In this document: positions 13,130 to 27,000 of the stretch, piece after piece | Numbering within the stretch: the first letter of the stretch is position 1 | How the letters are laid out: every line of letters begins with the position of its first letter | Made by a program: the position numbers and the translations under genes | The notes under the pieces: generated by a model | What the model was told of the DNA's origin: nothing | Database searches by the model: none | The model's input: only the letters and a program-made list of their open reading frames with translations | Source: Anaspis maculata | Lineage: Eukaryota > Arthropoda > Insecta > Coleoptera > Scraptiidae | Direction: 5' to 3' | Length of the DNA: 64,000 nt | Assembly: GCA_949128115.1 (NCBI GenBank) | Contig: OX421964.1 | Location: 372,001-436,000 of the forward strand

Positions 13130-15260
13130 AGTCACGTGGGTTGGAGTTTGAAGTCACGTGGGTTGGAGCTTGAAGTCACGTGGGTTAAGACCTGAACTTT
13201 TTGGACAACAATTGTGTCTATTTTTTGATATTTTTGTTCGTCGGATGTTGCGTTTGGAACGAGTAGCAGCCAACTTAAAAAGTGGTTACCGATCGTTTTT
13301 GAAGTCACGTGGGTTGGATTTTGAAGTCACGTGGGTTGAAACCTGAACTTTTTGGATAACAATTGTCTTTTTTTTTTCGGTATTTGTGTTCGTTTGACGG
13401 ATGTTGCGTTTGGAACAAGTAGCTGCCAACTCAAAAAGTGGTGACCGATCGTTTTGAAAGTCACGTGGGTTGGAGTTCGAAGTCACGTGGGATGGAGCTC
13501 GAAGTCACGTGGGTTAGGACCTGAACTTTTTGGATAACAATTTTGTCTTTTTTTTCGATATTAGTGTTCGTTTGACGGATGTTGCGTTTGGAACAAGTAG
13601 CTGCCAACTCCAAAAGTGGTGCCGAATCGTTTCAAAAGTCACGTGGGTTGAAGCCTGGAGGCACGTGGGTTGAAGCCTGAAGGCACGTGGGTTGGAGCCT
13701 GAAGTCACGTGGATTAGGAACTGAAATTTTTGGATAACAATTGTGTCTTTTTTTTTATATTTGTGTTCATTTGACGGATGTTGGATGTCACGTGGGTTGG
13801 AGCCTGAAGTCACGTGGGTTCAAACTTGAACTCTTTGGATAATAATTGTGTCTTTTCTTTTGATATTTGTGTTAGTTAACGGATGTTGCGTTTGGAACAA
13901 GTAGCTGCCAACTCAAAAAGTGGTGACCGATCGTTTTTGAAGTCACGAGGGTTGGAGTTTGAAGTCACGTGGGTTGGAGCTTGAAGTCACGTGGGTAAGG
14001 ACCTGAACTTTTTGGATAACAATTGTGTCTTTTTTTTTGATATTTGTGTTCGTTCGTCAGATGTTGCGTTTGGAACAAGTAGCTGCCAACTCAAAAAGTG
14101 GTGACCGATCGTTTTTGAAGTCACGTGGGTTGGAGCTTGAAGTCACGTGGGTTAAGACCTGAACTTTTTGGATAACAATTGTGTCTATTTTTTGATATTT
14201 TTGTTCGTCGGATGTTGCGTTTGGAACGAGTAGCAGCCAACTTAAAAAGTGGTGACCGATCGTTTTGGAAGTCACGTGGGTTGAAATTTGAAGTCACGTG
14301 GGTTGGAGTTTGAAGTCTCGTGGGTTGAAACCTGAACTTTTTGGATAACAATTGTCTTTTTTTTTTTTTTCGATATTTGTGTTCGTTTGACGGATGTTGC
14401 GTTTGGAACAAGTAGCTGCCAACTCAAAAAGTGGTGACCGATCGTTTTTGAAGTCACGTGGGTTGGAGATTAACGTCACGTGGGTTGGAGCTCAAAGTCA
14501 CGTGGGATAGGACCTGAACTTTCTGGATAACAATTGTGTCTTTTTCTTCGATATTTGTGTTCGTTTGACGGATGTTGCGTTTGGAACAAGTAGCTGCCAA
14601 TTCCAAAAGTGGTGACGGATCGTTTTAAAAGACACGTGAGTTGAAGCCTGGAGGCACGTGGGTTGAAGCCTGAAGTCACGTGGGTTGGAGCCCGAAGTCA
14701 CGTGGGTTAGGACCTGAAATTTTTGAATGATAATTGTGTCTTTTTTTTCGATATTTGTCTTCGTATGACGGATGTTGCGTTTGGAACAAGTAGCTGCCAA
14801 CTCAAAAAGTGGTGACCGATCGTTTTGAAAGTCACGTGGGTTGGAGTTTGAAGTCACGTGGGTTGGAGCTTGAAGTCACGTGGGTTAAGATCTGAACTTT
14901 TTGGATAACAATTGTGTCTATTTTTTGATATTTTTGTTCGTCGGATGTTGCGTTTGGAACGAGTAGCAGCCAACTTGAAAAGTGGTGACCGATCGTTTTT
15001 GAAGTCACGTCGGTTGAAGTTTGAAGTCACGTGGGTTGGAGCCTGAAGTCACGTGGGTTCAAACCTGAACTTTTTAGATAACAATTGTGTCTATTTTTTG
15101 ATATTTTTGTTCGTTCGTCGGATGTTGCGTTTGGAACGAGTAGCTGCCAACTCCAAAAGTGGTGACCGATCGTTTCAAAAGTCACGTGGGTTGAAGTTTG
15201 AAGTCACGTGGGCTGGAGCCTGAAGTCACGTGTGTTAAAACCTTAACTTTTTGGATAACA
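13130..15260 (+). repeat. 2.1-kb segmental duplication, copy A
   Basis: Matches 16600-18630 at offsets of 3,474, then 3,371 and 3,367. The first change comes from a 106-bp truncated monomer present here (near 13700-13790) and absent there. The second comes from a T-run of 14 at 14357-14370 against 10 in the other copy. The intervening 15,260-16,600 is also satellite and matches 50,180-51,520. Confidence 0.8.
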
Positions 15261-16599
15261 ATTGTTTTTTTTTTTTTCGATATTTGTGTTCGTTTGACGG
15301 ATGTTGCGTTTGGAACAAGTAGCTGCCAACTCAAAAAGTGGTGACCGATCGTTTTTGAAGTCACGTGGGTTGGAGTTTGAAATCACGTGGGTTGGAGCTC
15401 GAAGTCACGTGGGTTAGGACCTGAACTTTTTGGATAACAATTGTGTCTTTTTTTTCGATATCTGTGTTCGTTTGACGGATGTTGCGTTTGGAACAAGTAG
15501 CTGCCAACTCCAAAAGTGGTGACGGATCGTTTTCAAAGTCACGTGGGTTGAAGTCTGGAGGCACGTGGGTTGAAGCCCAAAGTCACGTGGGTTGGAGCCT
15601 GGAGTCACGTGGGTTAATACCTGTAATTTTTGGATAACAATTGTGTCTTTTTTTTCGATATTTGTGTTCGTTTGACGGATGATGCGCTTGGAACAAGTAG
15701 CTGCCAACTCCAAAAGTGGTGACGGATCGTTTTAAAAGTCACGTGGTTTGGAGCCTGGAGGCACGTGGGTTCAAACCTGATTTTTTTTGGATAACAATTG
15801 TGTCTATTTTTTGATATTTTTGTTCGTTCGTCGGATGTTGCGTTTGGAACAAGTAGCTGCCAACTTAAAAAGTGGTGACCGATCGTTTTTAAAGTCACGT
15901 GGGTTGGAGCTTGAAGTCACGTGGGTTGGAGCCCGGAGTCACGTGGGTTAGGACCTGAACTTTTTGGATAACAATTGTGTCTTTTTTTTATATTTGTGTT
16001 CGTTCGTCAGATGTTGCGTTTGGAACAAGTAGCTGCCAACTCAAAAAGTGGTGACCGATCGTTTTCAAATTCACGTGGGTTGGAGTTTGAAGTCACGTGG
16101 GTTGGAGCCCGGAGTCACGTGGGTTAGGACCTGAACTTTTTGGATAACAATTGTGTCTATTTTTTGATATTTTTGTTCGTTCGTCGGATGTTGCGTTTGG
16201 AACGAGTAGCAGCCAACTTAAAAAGTGGTGACCGATCGTTTTCAAAGTCACGTGGGTTGAAATTTGAAGTCACGTGAGTTGGAGTTTGGAGTCACGTGGG
16301 TTGAAACCTAAACTTTTTGGATGACAATTGTCTTTTTTTTCCTTCGATATTTGTGTTCGTTTGACGGATGTTGCGTATTGGAACAAGTAGCTGCCAACTC
16401 AAAATGTGGTGACCGATCGTTTTTAAAGTCACGTGGGTTGGAGTTTGAAGTCACGTGGATTGGAGCTCGAAGTCACGTGGGTTAGAACCTGAACTTTTTG
16501 GATAACAATTGTGTCTATTTTTTGATATTTTTGTTCGTTCGTCGGATGTTGCGTTTGGAACGAGTAGCAGCCAACTTAAAAAGTGGTGACCGATCGTTT

Positions 16600-18630
16600 T
16601 TGAAGTCACGTGGGTTGGAGTTTGAAGTCACGTGGGTTGGAGCTTGAAGTCACGTGGGTTAAGACCTGAACTTTTTGGACAACAATTGTGTCTATTTTTT
16701 GATATTTTTGTTCGTCGGATGTTGCGTTTGGAACGAGTAGCAGCCAACTTAAAAAGTGGTGACCGATCGTTTTTGAAGTCACGTGGGTTGGATTTTGAAG
16801 TCACGTGGGTTGAAACCTGAACTTTTTGGATAACAATTGTCTTTTTTTTTTTTCGGTATTTGTGTTCGTTTGACGGATGTTGCGTTTGGAACAAGTAGCT
16901 GCCAACTCAAAAAGTGGTGACCGATCGTTTTGAAAGTCACGTGGGTTGGAGTTCGAAGTCACGTGGGATGGAGCTCGAAGTCACGTGGGTTAGGACCTGA
17001 ACTTTTTGGATAACAATTTTGTCTTTTTTTTCGATATTTGTGTTCGTTTGACGGATGTTGCGTTTGGAACAAGTAGCTGCCAACTCCAAAAGTGGTGCCG
17101 AATCGTTTCAAAAGTCACGTGGGTTGAAGCCTGGAGGCACGTGGGTTGAAGCCTGAAGGCACGTGGGTTGGAGCCTGAAGTCACGTGGGTTCAAACTTGA
17201 ACTTTTTGGATAATAATTGTGTCTTTTCTTTTGATATTTGTGTTAGTTAACGGATGTTGCGTTTGGAACAAGTAGCTGCCAACTCAAAAAGTGGTGACCG
17301 ATCGTTTTCAAAGTCACGAGGGTTGGAGTTTGAAGTCACGTGGGTTGGAGCTTGAAGTCACGTGGGTAAGGACCTGAACTTTTTGGATAACAATTGTGTC
17401 TTTTTTTTTGATATTTGTGTTCGTTCGTCAGATGTTGCGTTTGGAACAAGTAGCTGCCAACTCAAAAAGTGGTGACCGATCGTTTTTGAAGTCACGTGGG
17501 TTGGAGCTTGAAGTCACGTGGGTTAAGACCTGAACTTTTTGGATAACAATTGTGTCTATTTTTTGATATTTTTGTTCGTCGGATGTTGCGTTTGGAACGA
17601 GTAGCAGCCAACTTAAAAAGTGGTGACCGATCGTTTTGGAAGTCACGTGGGTTGAAATTTGAAGTCACGTGGGTTGGAGTTTGAAGTCTCGTGGGTTGAA
17701 ACCTGAACTTTTTGGATAACAATTGTCTTTTTTTTTTCGATATTTGTGTTCGTTTGACGGATGTTGCGTTTGGAACAAGTAGCTGCCAACTCAAAAAGTG
17801 GTGACCGATCGTTTTTGAAGTCACGTGGGTTGGAGATTAACGTCACGTGGGTTGAAGCTCAAAGTCACGTGGGATAGGACCTGAACTTTCTGGATAACAA
17901 TTGTGTCTTTTTCTTCGATATTTGTGTTCGTTTGACGGATGTTGCGTTTGGAACAAGTAGCTGCCAATTCCAAAAGTGGTGACGAATCGTTTTAAAAGTC
18001 ACGTGAGTTGAAGCCTGGAGGCACGTGGGTTGAAGCCTGAAGTCACGTGGGTTGGAGCCTGAAGTCACGTGGGATAGGACCTGAAATTTTTGGATAATAA
18101 TTGTGTCTTTTTTTTCGATATTTGTCTTCGTTTGACGGATGTTGCGTTTGGAACAAGTAGCTGCCAACTCAAAAAGTGGTGACCGATCGTTTTGAAAGTC
18201 ACGTGGGTTGGAGTTTGAAGTCACGTGGGTTGGAGCTTGAAGTCACGTGGGTTAAGATCTGAACTTTTTGGGTAACAATTGTGTCTATTTTTTGATATTT
18301 TTGTTCGTCGGATGTTGCGTTTGGAACGAGTAGCAGCCAACTTGAAAAGTGGTGACCGATCGTTTTTGAAGTCACGTCGGTTGAAGTTTGAAGTCACGTG
18401 GGTTGGAGCCTGAAGTCACGTGGGTTCAAACCTGAACTTTTTAGATAACAATTTTGTCTATTTTTTGATATTTTTGTTCGTTCGTCGGATGTTGCGTTTG
18501 GAACGAGTAGCTGCCAACTCCAAAAGTGGTGACCGATCGTTTCAAAAGTCACGTGGGTTGAAGTTTGAAGTCACGTGGGCTGGAGCCTGAAGTCACGTGT
18601 GTTAAAACCTTAACTTTTTGGATAACAATT
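16600..18630 (+). repeat. 2.0-kb segmental duplication, copy B
   Basis: Second copy of 13130-15260, lacking the 106-bp truncated monomer. Its right end leads directly into the 10.2-kb duplicated block. Edges were set by eye where monomer variants stop matching and are accurate to about one subrepeat. Confidence 0.78.
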
Positions 18631-21600
18631 GTGTCTTTTTTTTTTATATTTGTGTTTGTTCGTCAGATGTTGCGTTTGGAACAAGTAGCTGCCAACTCAA
18701 AAAGTGGTGACCGATCGTTTTTGAAGTCACGTGGGTTGGAGTTTGAAGTCACGTGGGTTAGAGCCCGGAGTCACGTGGGTTAGGACCTGAACTATTTGGA
18801 TAACAATTGAGTCTATTTTTTGATATTTTTGTTCGTCCGTCGGATGTTGCGTTTGGAACGAGTAGCTGCCAACTTAAAAAGTGGTGACCGATCGTTTTTG
18901 AAGTCACGTGGGTTGAAGTTTGAAGTCACGTGTGTTGGAGCCTGAAGTCACGTGGGTTGAAACCTGAACTTTTTAGATAACAATTGTGTCTATTTTTTGA
19001 TATTTTTGTTCGTTCGTCGGATGTTGCGTTTGGAACGAGAAGCAGCCAACTTAAAAAGTGGTGACCGATCGTTTTTAAAGTCACGTGGGTTGAAATTTGA
19101 AGTCACGTGGGTTGGAGTTTTAAGTCACGTGGGTTGAAACCTGAACTTTTTGGATAACAATTGTCTTTTTTTTTTTCGATATTTGTGTTCGTTTGACGGA
19201 TGTTGCGTTTGGAACAAGTAGCTGCTAACTCGAAAAGTGGTGACCGATCGTTTTCAAAGTCACGTGGGTTGAAGTTTGAAGTCACGTGGGTTGGAGCCTG
19301 GAGTCACGTGGGTTCAAACCTGACTTTTTTGGATAACAATTGTGTCTATTTTTTGATATTTTTGTTCGTTCGTCGGATGTTGCGTTTGAAACGAGTAGCT
19401 GCCAACTTAAAAAGTGGTGACCGATCGTTTTTAAAGTCACGTGGGTTGAAGTTTGAAGTCACGTGGGTTGGAGCCTGAAGTCACGTGGGCTCAAACCTGA
19501 ACTTTTTAGATAACAATTGTGTCTATTTTTTGATATTTTTGTTCGTTCGTCGGATGTTGCGTTTGGAACGAGTAGCTGCCAACTCCAAAAGTGGTGACCG
19601 ATCGTTTTAAGAGTCACGTGGGTTGAAGTTTGAAGTCACGTGGGCTGGAGCCTGAAGTCACGTGGTTTAAAACCTTAACTTTTTGGATAACAATTGTGTC
19701 TTTTTTTTTTTTGATATTTGTGTTCGTTCGTCAGATGTTGCGTTTGGAACAAGTAGCTGCCAACTCAAAAAGTGGTGACCGATCGTTTTTAAAGTCACGT
19801 GGGTTGGAGTTTGAAGTCACGTGGGTTGGAGCCCGGAGGCACGTGGGTTAGGACCTGAACTTTTTGGATAGCAATTGTGTCTATTTTTTGATATTTTTGT
19901 TCGTTCGTCGGATGTTGCGTTTGGAACGAGTAGCTGCCAACTTAAAAAGTGGTGACCGATCGTTTTTAAAGTCACGTGGGTTGAAGTTTGAAGTCACGTG
20001 GGTTGGAGCCTGAAGTCACGTGGGTTGAAACCTGAACTTTTTGGATAACAATTGTCTTTTTTTTTTATGATATTTGTGTTCGTTCGACGGATGTTGCGTT
20101 TGGAACAAGTAGCTGCCAACTCAAAAAGTGGTGACCGATCGTTTTTGAAGTCACGTGGGTTGGAGTTTAAAGTCACGTGGATTGGAGCTGAAAGTCACGT
20201 GGGATAGGACCTGAACTTTCTGGATAACAATTGTGTCTTTTTCTTCGATATTTGTGTTCGTTTGACGGATGTTGCGTTTGGAACAAGTAGCTGCCAATTC
20301 CAAATGTGGTGACGGATCGTTTCAAAAGTCACGTGAGTTGAAGCCTGGAGGCACGTGGGTTGAAGCCTGAAGTCACGTGGGTTGGAGCCTGAAGTCACGT
20401 GGGTTAGGACCTGAAATTTTTTGATAACAATTGTGTCTTTTTTTTGATATTTGTGTCCGTTTGGCGGATGTTGCGTTTGGAACAAGTAGCTGCCAACTGA
20501 AAAAGTGGTGACCGATCGTTTCAAAAGTCACGTGGGTTGAAGTTTGAAGTCACGTGGGTTGGAGCCTGAAGTCACGTGGGTTCAAACTTGAACTTTTTGG
20601 ATAATAACTGTGTCTTTTCTTTTGATATTTGTGTTAGTTAACGGATGTTGCGTTTGGAACAATTAGCTGCCAACTCAAAAAGTGGTGACCGATCGTTTTT
20701 AAAGTCACGTGGGTTGGAGTTTGAAGTCACGTGGGTTGGAGCTTGAAGTCACGTGGGTTAAGACCTGAACTTTTTGGATAACAATTGTGTCTTTTTTTTT
20801 GATATTTGTGTTCGTTCGTCAGATGTTGCGTTTGGAACAAGTAGCTGCCAACTCAAAAAGTGGTGACCGATCGTTTTTAAAGTCACGTGGGTTGGAGTTT
20901 GAAGTCACGTGGGTTGGAGCTTGAAGTCACGTGGGTTAGGACCTGAACTTTTTGGATAACAATTGTGTCTATTTTTTGATATTTCTGTTCGTCGGATGTT
21001 GCGTTTGGATCGAGTAGCAGCCAACTTAAAAAGTGGTGACCGATCGTTTTTGAAGTCACGTGGGTTGAAATTTGAAGTCACGTGGGTTAAAGTTTGAAGT
21101 CACGTGGGTTGAAACCTGAACTTTTTGGATAACAATTGTCTTTTTTTTTTCGATATTTGTGTTCGTTTGACGGATGTTGCGTTTGGAACAAGTAGCTGCC
21201 AACTCCAAAAGTGGTGACGAATCGTTTCAAAAGTCACGTGGGTTGAAGCCTGGAGGCACGTGGGTTAAAGCCTGAAGTCACGTGGGTTGGAGCCTGAAGT
21301 CACGTGGAATAGGACCTGAAATGTTTGGATAACAATTGTGTCTTTTTTTTATATTTGTGTTCGTTTGACGGATGTTGCGTTTGGAACAAGTAGCTGCTAA
21401 CTCAAAAAGTGGTGACCGATCGTTTTTAAAGTCACGTGGGTTGAAATTTGAAGTCACGAGGGTACGAGTTTTGAGTCACGTGGGTTGAAACCTAAACTTT
21501 TTGGATAACAATTGTCTTTTTTTTTTCGATATTTGTGTTCGTTTGACGGATGTTGCGTTTGGAACAAGTAGCTGCTAACTCGAAAAGTGGTGACCGATTG

Positions 21601-23881
21601 TTTTCAAAGTCGCGTGGGTTGAAGTTTGAAGTCACGTGGGTTGGAGCCTGAAGTCACGTGGGTTCAAACCTGACTTTTTTGGATAACAATTGTGTCTATT
21701 TTTTGATATTTTTGTTCGTTCGTCGGATGTTGCGTTTGAAACGAGTAGCTGCCAACTAAAAAAGTGGTGACCGATCGTTTTCAAAGTCACGTGGGTTGAA
21801 GTTTGAAGTCACGTGGGTTGGAGCCTGAAGTCACGTGGGTTCAAACCTGAACTTTTTAGATAACAATTGTGTCTATTTTTTGATATTTTTGTTCGTTCGT
21901 CGGATGTTGCGTTTGGAACAAGTAGCTGCCAACTCCAAAAGTGGTGACCGATCGTTTTAAAAGTCACGTGGGTTGAAAATTGAAGTCACGTGGGCTGGAG
22001 CCTGAAGTCACGTGGGTTGAAACCTTAACTTTTTGGATAACAATTGTGTCTTTTTTTTTGATATTTGTGTTCGTTCGTCAGATGTTGCGTTTGGAACAAG
22101 TAGCTGCCAACTCAAAAAGTGGTGACCGATCGTTTTTAAAGTCACGTGGGTTGGAGTTTGAAGTCACGTGGGTTGGAGCTCAAAGTCACGTGGGATAGGA
22201 CCTGAACTTTCTGGATAACAATTGTGTCTTTTTCTTCGATATTTGTGTTCGTTTGACGGATGTTGCGTTTGGAACAAGTAGCTGCCAATTCCAAAAGTGG
22301 TGACGGATCGTTTTAAAAGTCACGTGAGTTGAAGCCTGGAGGCACGTGGGTTGAAGCCTGAAGTCACGTCGGTTGGAGCCCGAAGTCACGTGGGTTAGGA
22401 CCTGAAATTTTTGGATAATAATTGTGTCTTTTTTTTTTATATATTCGTGTTCGTTTGGCGGATGTTGCGTTTGGAACAAGTAGCTGCCAACTGAAAAAGT
22501 GGTGACCGATCGTTTTAAAAGTCACGTGGGTTGAAGTTTGAAGTCACGTGGGTTGGAGCCTGAAGTCACGTGGGTTCAAACTTGAACTTTTTGGATAATA
22601 ATTGTGTCTTTTCTTTTGATATTTGTGTTAGTTAACGGATGTTGCGTTTGGAACAAGTAGCTGCCAACTCAAAAAGTGGTGACCGATCGTTTTTAAAGTC
22701 ACGAGGGTTGGAGTTTGAAGTCACGTGGGTTGGTGCTTGAAGTCACGTAGGTTAAGACCCGATCTTTTTGGATAACAATTGTGTCTTTTTTTTTGATATT
22801 TGTGTTCGTTCGTCAGATGTTGCGTTTGGAACAAGTAGCTGCCAACTCAAAAAGTGGTGACCGATCGTTTTTGAAGTCACGTGGGTTGGAGTTTGAAGTC
22901 ACGTGGGTTGGAGCTTGAAGTCACGTGGGTTAAGACCTGAACTTTTTGGATAACAATTGTGTCTATTTTTTGATATTTTTGTTCGTCGGATGTTGCGTTT
23001 GGAACGAGTAGCAGCCAACTTAAAAAGTGGTTACCGATCGTTTTTGAAGTCACGTGGGTTGGATTTTGAAGTCACGTGGGTTGAAACCTGAACTTTTTGG
23101 ATAACAATTGTCTTTTTTTTTTCGGTATTTGTGTTCGTTTGACGGATGTTGCGTTTGGAACAAGTAGCTGCCAACTCAAAAAGTGCTGACCGATCGTTTT
23201 GAAAGTCACGTGGGTTGGAGTTCGAAGTCACGTGGGATGGAGCTCGAAGTCACGTGGGTTAGGACCTGAACTTTTTGGATAACAATTTTGTCTTTTTTTT
23301 CGATATTTGTGTTCGTTTGACGGATGTTGCGTTTGGAACAAGTAGCTGCCAACTCCAAAAGTGGTGCCGAATCGTTTCAAAAGTCACGTGGGTTGAAGCC
23401 TGGAGGCACGTGGGTTGAAGCCTGAAGTCACGTGGGTTGGAGCCTGAAGTCACGTGGAATAGGAACTGAAATTTTTGGATAACAATTGTGTCTTTTTTAT
23501 ATATATTTGTGTTCATTTGACGGATGTTGGATGTCACGTGGGTTGGAGCCTGAAGTCACGTGGAATAGGAACTGAAATTTTTGGATAACAATTGTGTCTT
23601 TTTTATATATATTTGTGTTCATTTGACGGATGTTGGATGTCACGTGGGTTGGAGCCTGAAGTCACGTGGGTTCAAACTTGAACTTTTTGGATGATAATTG
23701 TGTCTTTTCTTTTGATATTTGTGTTAGTTAACGGATGTTGCGTTTGGAACAAGTAGCTGCCAACTCAAAAAGTGGTGACCGATCGTTTTTAAAGTCACGA
23801 GGGTTGGAGTTTGAAGTCACGTGGGTTGGAGCTTGATGTCACGTGGGTAAGGACCTGAACTTTTTGGATAACAATTGTGTC
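18239..23881 (+). repeat. 5.6-kb duplicated block, copy 1
   Basis: Matches 28476-34118 at a constant offset of 10,237 over the whole length, with no change of spacing seen, and matches the 53265-58801 copy at an offset of 35,026. The left boundary of the first pair lies inside a 22-bp subrepeat (GTCACGTGGGTTAAGATCTG). The right boundary lies between the last subrepeat and the T-rich spacer that follows GGATAACAATTGTGTC. Confidence 0.92.
23429..23640 (+). repeat. Tandem pair of 106-bp truncated monomers
   Basis: Two adjacent 106-bp units (23429-23534 and 23535-23640). The body is cut after GACGGATGTTG and fused directly to GATGTCACGTGGG, so GCGTTTGGAACAAGTAGCTG and GTGGTGACCGATC are lost. The pair recurs at 33666-33877, but only one unit is present at 58455-58560. 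Related single truncated units with a different T-run lie near 13700-13790, 48270-48360 and 52095-52190. Confidence 0.9.
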
Positions 23882-25837
23882 TATTTTTCGATATTTTTGT
23901 TCGTCCGTCGGATGTTGCGTTTGGAACGAGTAGCTGCCAACTTAAAAAGTGGTGACCGATCGTTTTTAAAGTCACGTGGGTTGAAGTTTGAAGTCACGTG
24001 GGTTGGAGCCTGAAGTCACGTGGGTTGAAACCTGAACTTCTTGGATAACAATTGTTTTTTTTTTTCGATATTTGTGTTCGTTTGACGGATGTTGCGTTTG
24101 GAACAAGTAGCTGCCAACTCAAAAAGTGGTGACCGATCGTTTTTGAAGTCACGTGGGTTGGAGTTTGAAGTCACGTGGGTTGAGGCTCGAAGTCACGTGG
24201 GTTAGGACCTGAACTTTTTGGATAACAATTGTGTCTTTTTTTTCGATATCTGTGTTCGTTTGACGGATGTTGCGTTTGGAACAAGTAGCTGCCAACTCCA
24301 AAAGTGGTGACGGATCGTTTTCAAAGTCACGTGGGTTGAAGCCTGGAGGCACGTGGGTTGAAGCCTAAAGTCACGTGGGTTGGAGCCTGAAGTCACGTGG
24401 GTTAGGACCTGAAATTTTTGGATAACAATTGTGTCTTTTTTTTCGATATTTGTGTTCGTTTGACGGATGTTGCGTTTGGAACAAGTAGCTGCCAACTCCA
24501 AAAGTGGTGACGGATCGTTTTAGAAGTCACGTGGGTTGGAGCCTGGAGGCACGTGGGTTCAAACCTGATTTTTTTTGGATAACAATTGTGTCTATTTTTT
24601 GATATTTTTGTTCGTTCGTCGGATGATGCGTTTGGAACAAGTAGCTGCCAACTTAAAAAGTGGTGACCGATCGTCTCTAAAGTCACGTGGGTTGGAGTTT
24701 GAAGTCACGTGGGTTGGAGCCCGGAGTCACGTGGGTTAGGACCTGAACTTTTTGGATAACAATTGTGTCTTTTTTTTTTGATATTTGTGTTCGTTCGTCG
24801 GATGTTGCGTTTGGAACGAGTAGCAGCCAACTTAAAAAGTGGTGACCGATCGTTTTTAAAGTCACGTGGGTTGAAATTTGAAGTCACGAGGGTACGAGTT
24901 TTGAGTCACGTGGGTTGAAACCTGAACTTTTTGGATAACAATTGTCTTTTTTTTTTCGATATTTGTGTTCGTTTGACGGATGTTGCGTTTGGAACAAGTA
25001 GCTGCTAACTCGAAAAGTGGTGACCGATCGTTTTTGAAGTCACGTGGGTTGGAGATTAACGTCACGTGGGTTGGAGCTCAAAGTCACGTGGGATAGGACC
25101 TGAACTTTCTGGATAACAATTGTGTATTTTTCTTCGATATTTGTGTTCGTTTGACGGATGTTGCGTTTGGAACAAGTAGCTGCCAATTCCAAAAGTGGTG
25201 ACGGATCGTTTTAAAAGTCACGTGAGTTGAAGCCTGGAGGCACGTGGGTTGAAGCCTGAAGTCACGTGGGTTGGAGCCCGAAGTCACGTGGGTTAGGACC
25301 TGAAATTTTTGGATAATAATTGTGTCTTTTTTTTGATATTTGTGTTCGTTTGGCGGATGTTGCGTTTGGAACAAGTAGCTGCCAACTGAAAAAGTGGTGA
25401 CCGATCGTTTTAAAAGTCACGTGGGTTGAAGTTTGAAGTCACGTGGGTTGGAGCCTGAAGTCACGTGGGTTCAAACTTGAACTTTTTGGATAATAATTGT
25501 GTCTTTTCTTTTGATATTTGTGTTAGTTAACGGATGTTGCGTTTGGAACAAGTAGCTGCCAACTCAAAAAGTGGTGACCGATCGTTTTTAAAGTCACGAG
25601 GGTTGGAGTTTGAAGTCACGTGGGTTGGAGCTTGAAGTCACGTGGGTTAAGACCTGAACTTTTTGGATAACAATTGTGTCTTTTTTTTTATATTTGTGTT
25701 CGTTCGTCAGATGTTGCGTTTGGAACAAGTAGCTGCCAACTCAAAAAGTGGTGACCGATCGTTTTTGAAGTCACGTGGGTTGGAGTTTGAAGTCACGTGG
25801 GTTGGAGCCCGGAGTCACGTGGGTTAGGACCTGAACT
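23862..25837 (+). repeat. 1,976-bp tandem duplication, copy 1
   Basis: The segment beginning at the monomer with TATTTTTCGATATTTTTGTTC and a CGTCCGTCGG mark is repeated 1,976 bp later. The first 1.15 kb matches 8154-9322. Near 25,013-25,030 it switches to sequence matching 7340 onward, so this copy ends by running back through 7350-8150-like sequence into copy 2. Confidence 0.88.
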
Positions 25838-27000
25838 TTTTGGATAACAATTGTGTCTATTTTTCGATATTTTTGTTCGTCCGTCGGATGTTGCGTTTGG
25901 AACGAGTAGCTGCCAACTTAAAAAGTGGTGACCGATCGTTTTTAAAGTCACGTGGGTTGAAGTTTGAAGTCACGTGGGTTGGAGCCTGAAGTCACGTGGG
26001 TTGAAACCTGAACTTCTTGGATAACAATTGTTTTTTTTTTTCGATATTTGTGTTCGTTTGACGGATGTTGCGTTTGGAACAAGTAGCTGCCAACTCAAAA
26101 AGTGGTGACCGATCGTTTTTGAAGTCACGTGGGTTGGAGTTTGAAGTCACGTGGGTTGAGGCTCGAAGTCACGTGGGTTAGGACCTGAACTTTTTGGATA
26201 ACAATTGTGTCTTTTTTTTCGATATCTGTGTTCGTTTGACGGATGTTGCGTTTGGAACAAGTAGCTGCCAACTCCAAAAGTGGTGACGGATCGTTTTCAA
26301 AGTCACGTGGGTTGAAGCCTGGAGGCACGTGGGTTGAAGCCTAAAGTCACGTGGGTTGGAGCCTGAAGTCACGTGGGTTAGGACCTGAAATTTTTGGATA
26401 ACAATTGTGTCTTTTTTTTCGATATTTGTGTTCGTTTGACGGATGTTGCGTTTGGAACAAGTAGCTGCCAACTCCAAAAGTGGTGACGGATCGTTTTAGA
26501 AGTCACGTGGGTTGGAGCCTGGAGGCACGTGGGTTCAAACCTGATTTTTTTTGGATAACAATTGTGTCTATTTTTTGATATTTTTGTTCGTTCGTCGGAT
26601 GATGCGTTTGGAACAAGTAGCTGCCAACTTAAAAAGTGGTGACCGATCGTCTCTAAAGTCACGTGGGTTGGAGTTTGAAGTCACGTGGGTTGGAGCCCGG
26701 AGTCACGTGGGTTAGGACCTGAACTTTTTGGATAACAATTGTGTCTTTTTTTTTTGATATTTGTGTTCGTTCGTCGGATGTTGCGTTTGGAACGAGTAGC
26801 AGCCAACTTAAAAAGTGGTGACCGATCGTTTTTAAAGTCACGTGGGTTGAAATTTGAAGTCACGAGGGTACGAGTTTTGAGTCACGTGGGTTGAAACCTG
26901 AACTTTTTGGATAACAATTGTCTTTTTTTTTTCGATATTTGTGTTCGTTTGACGGATGTTGCGTTTGGAACAAGTAGCTGCTAACTCGAAAAGTGGTGAC
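25838..27000 (+). repeat. 1,976-bp tandem duplication, copy 2 (matching part)
   Basis: Repeats 23862 to about 25,013 at an offset of 1,976. Beyond about 27,000 it continues in unit 2/3 order (offset 17,677 to 8161-10,790) to about 28,470, where it joins copy 2 of the 5.6-kb block. Confidence 0.85.
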
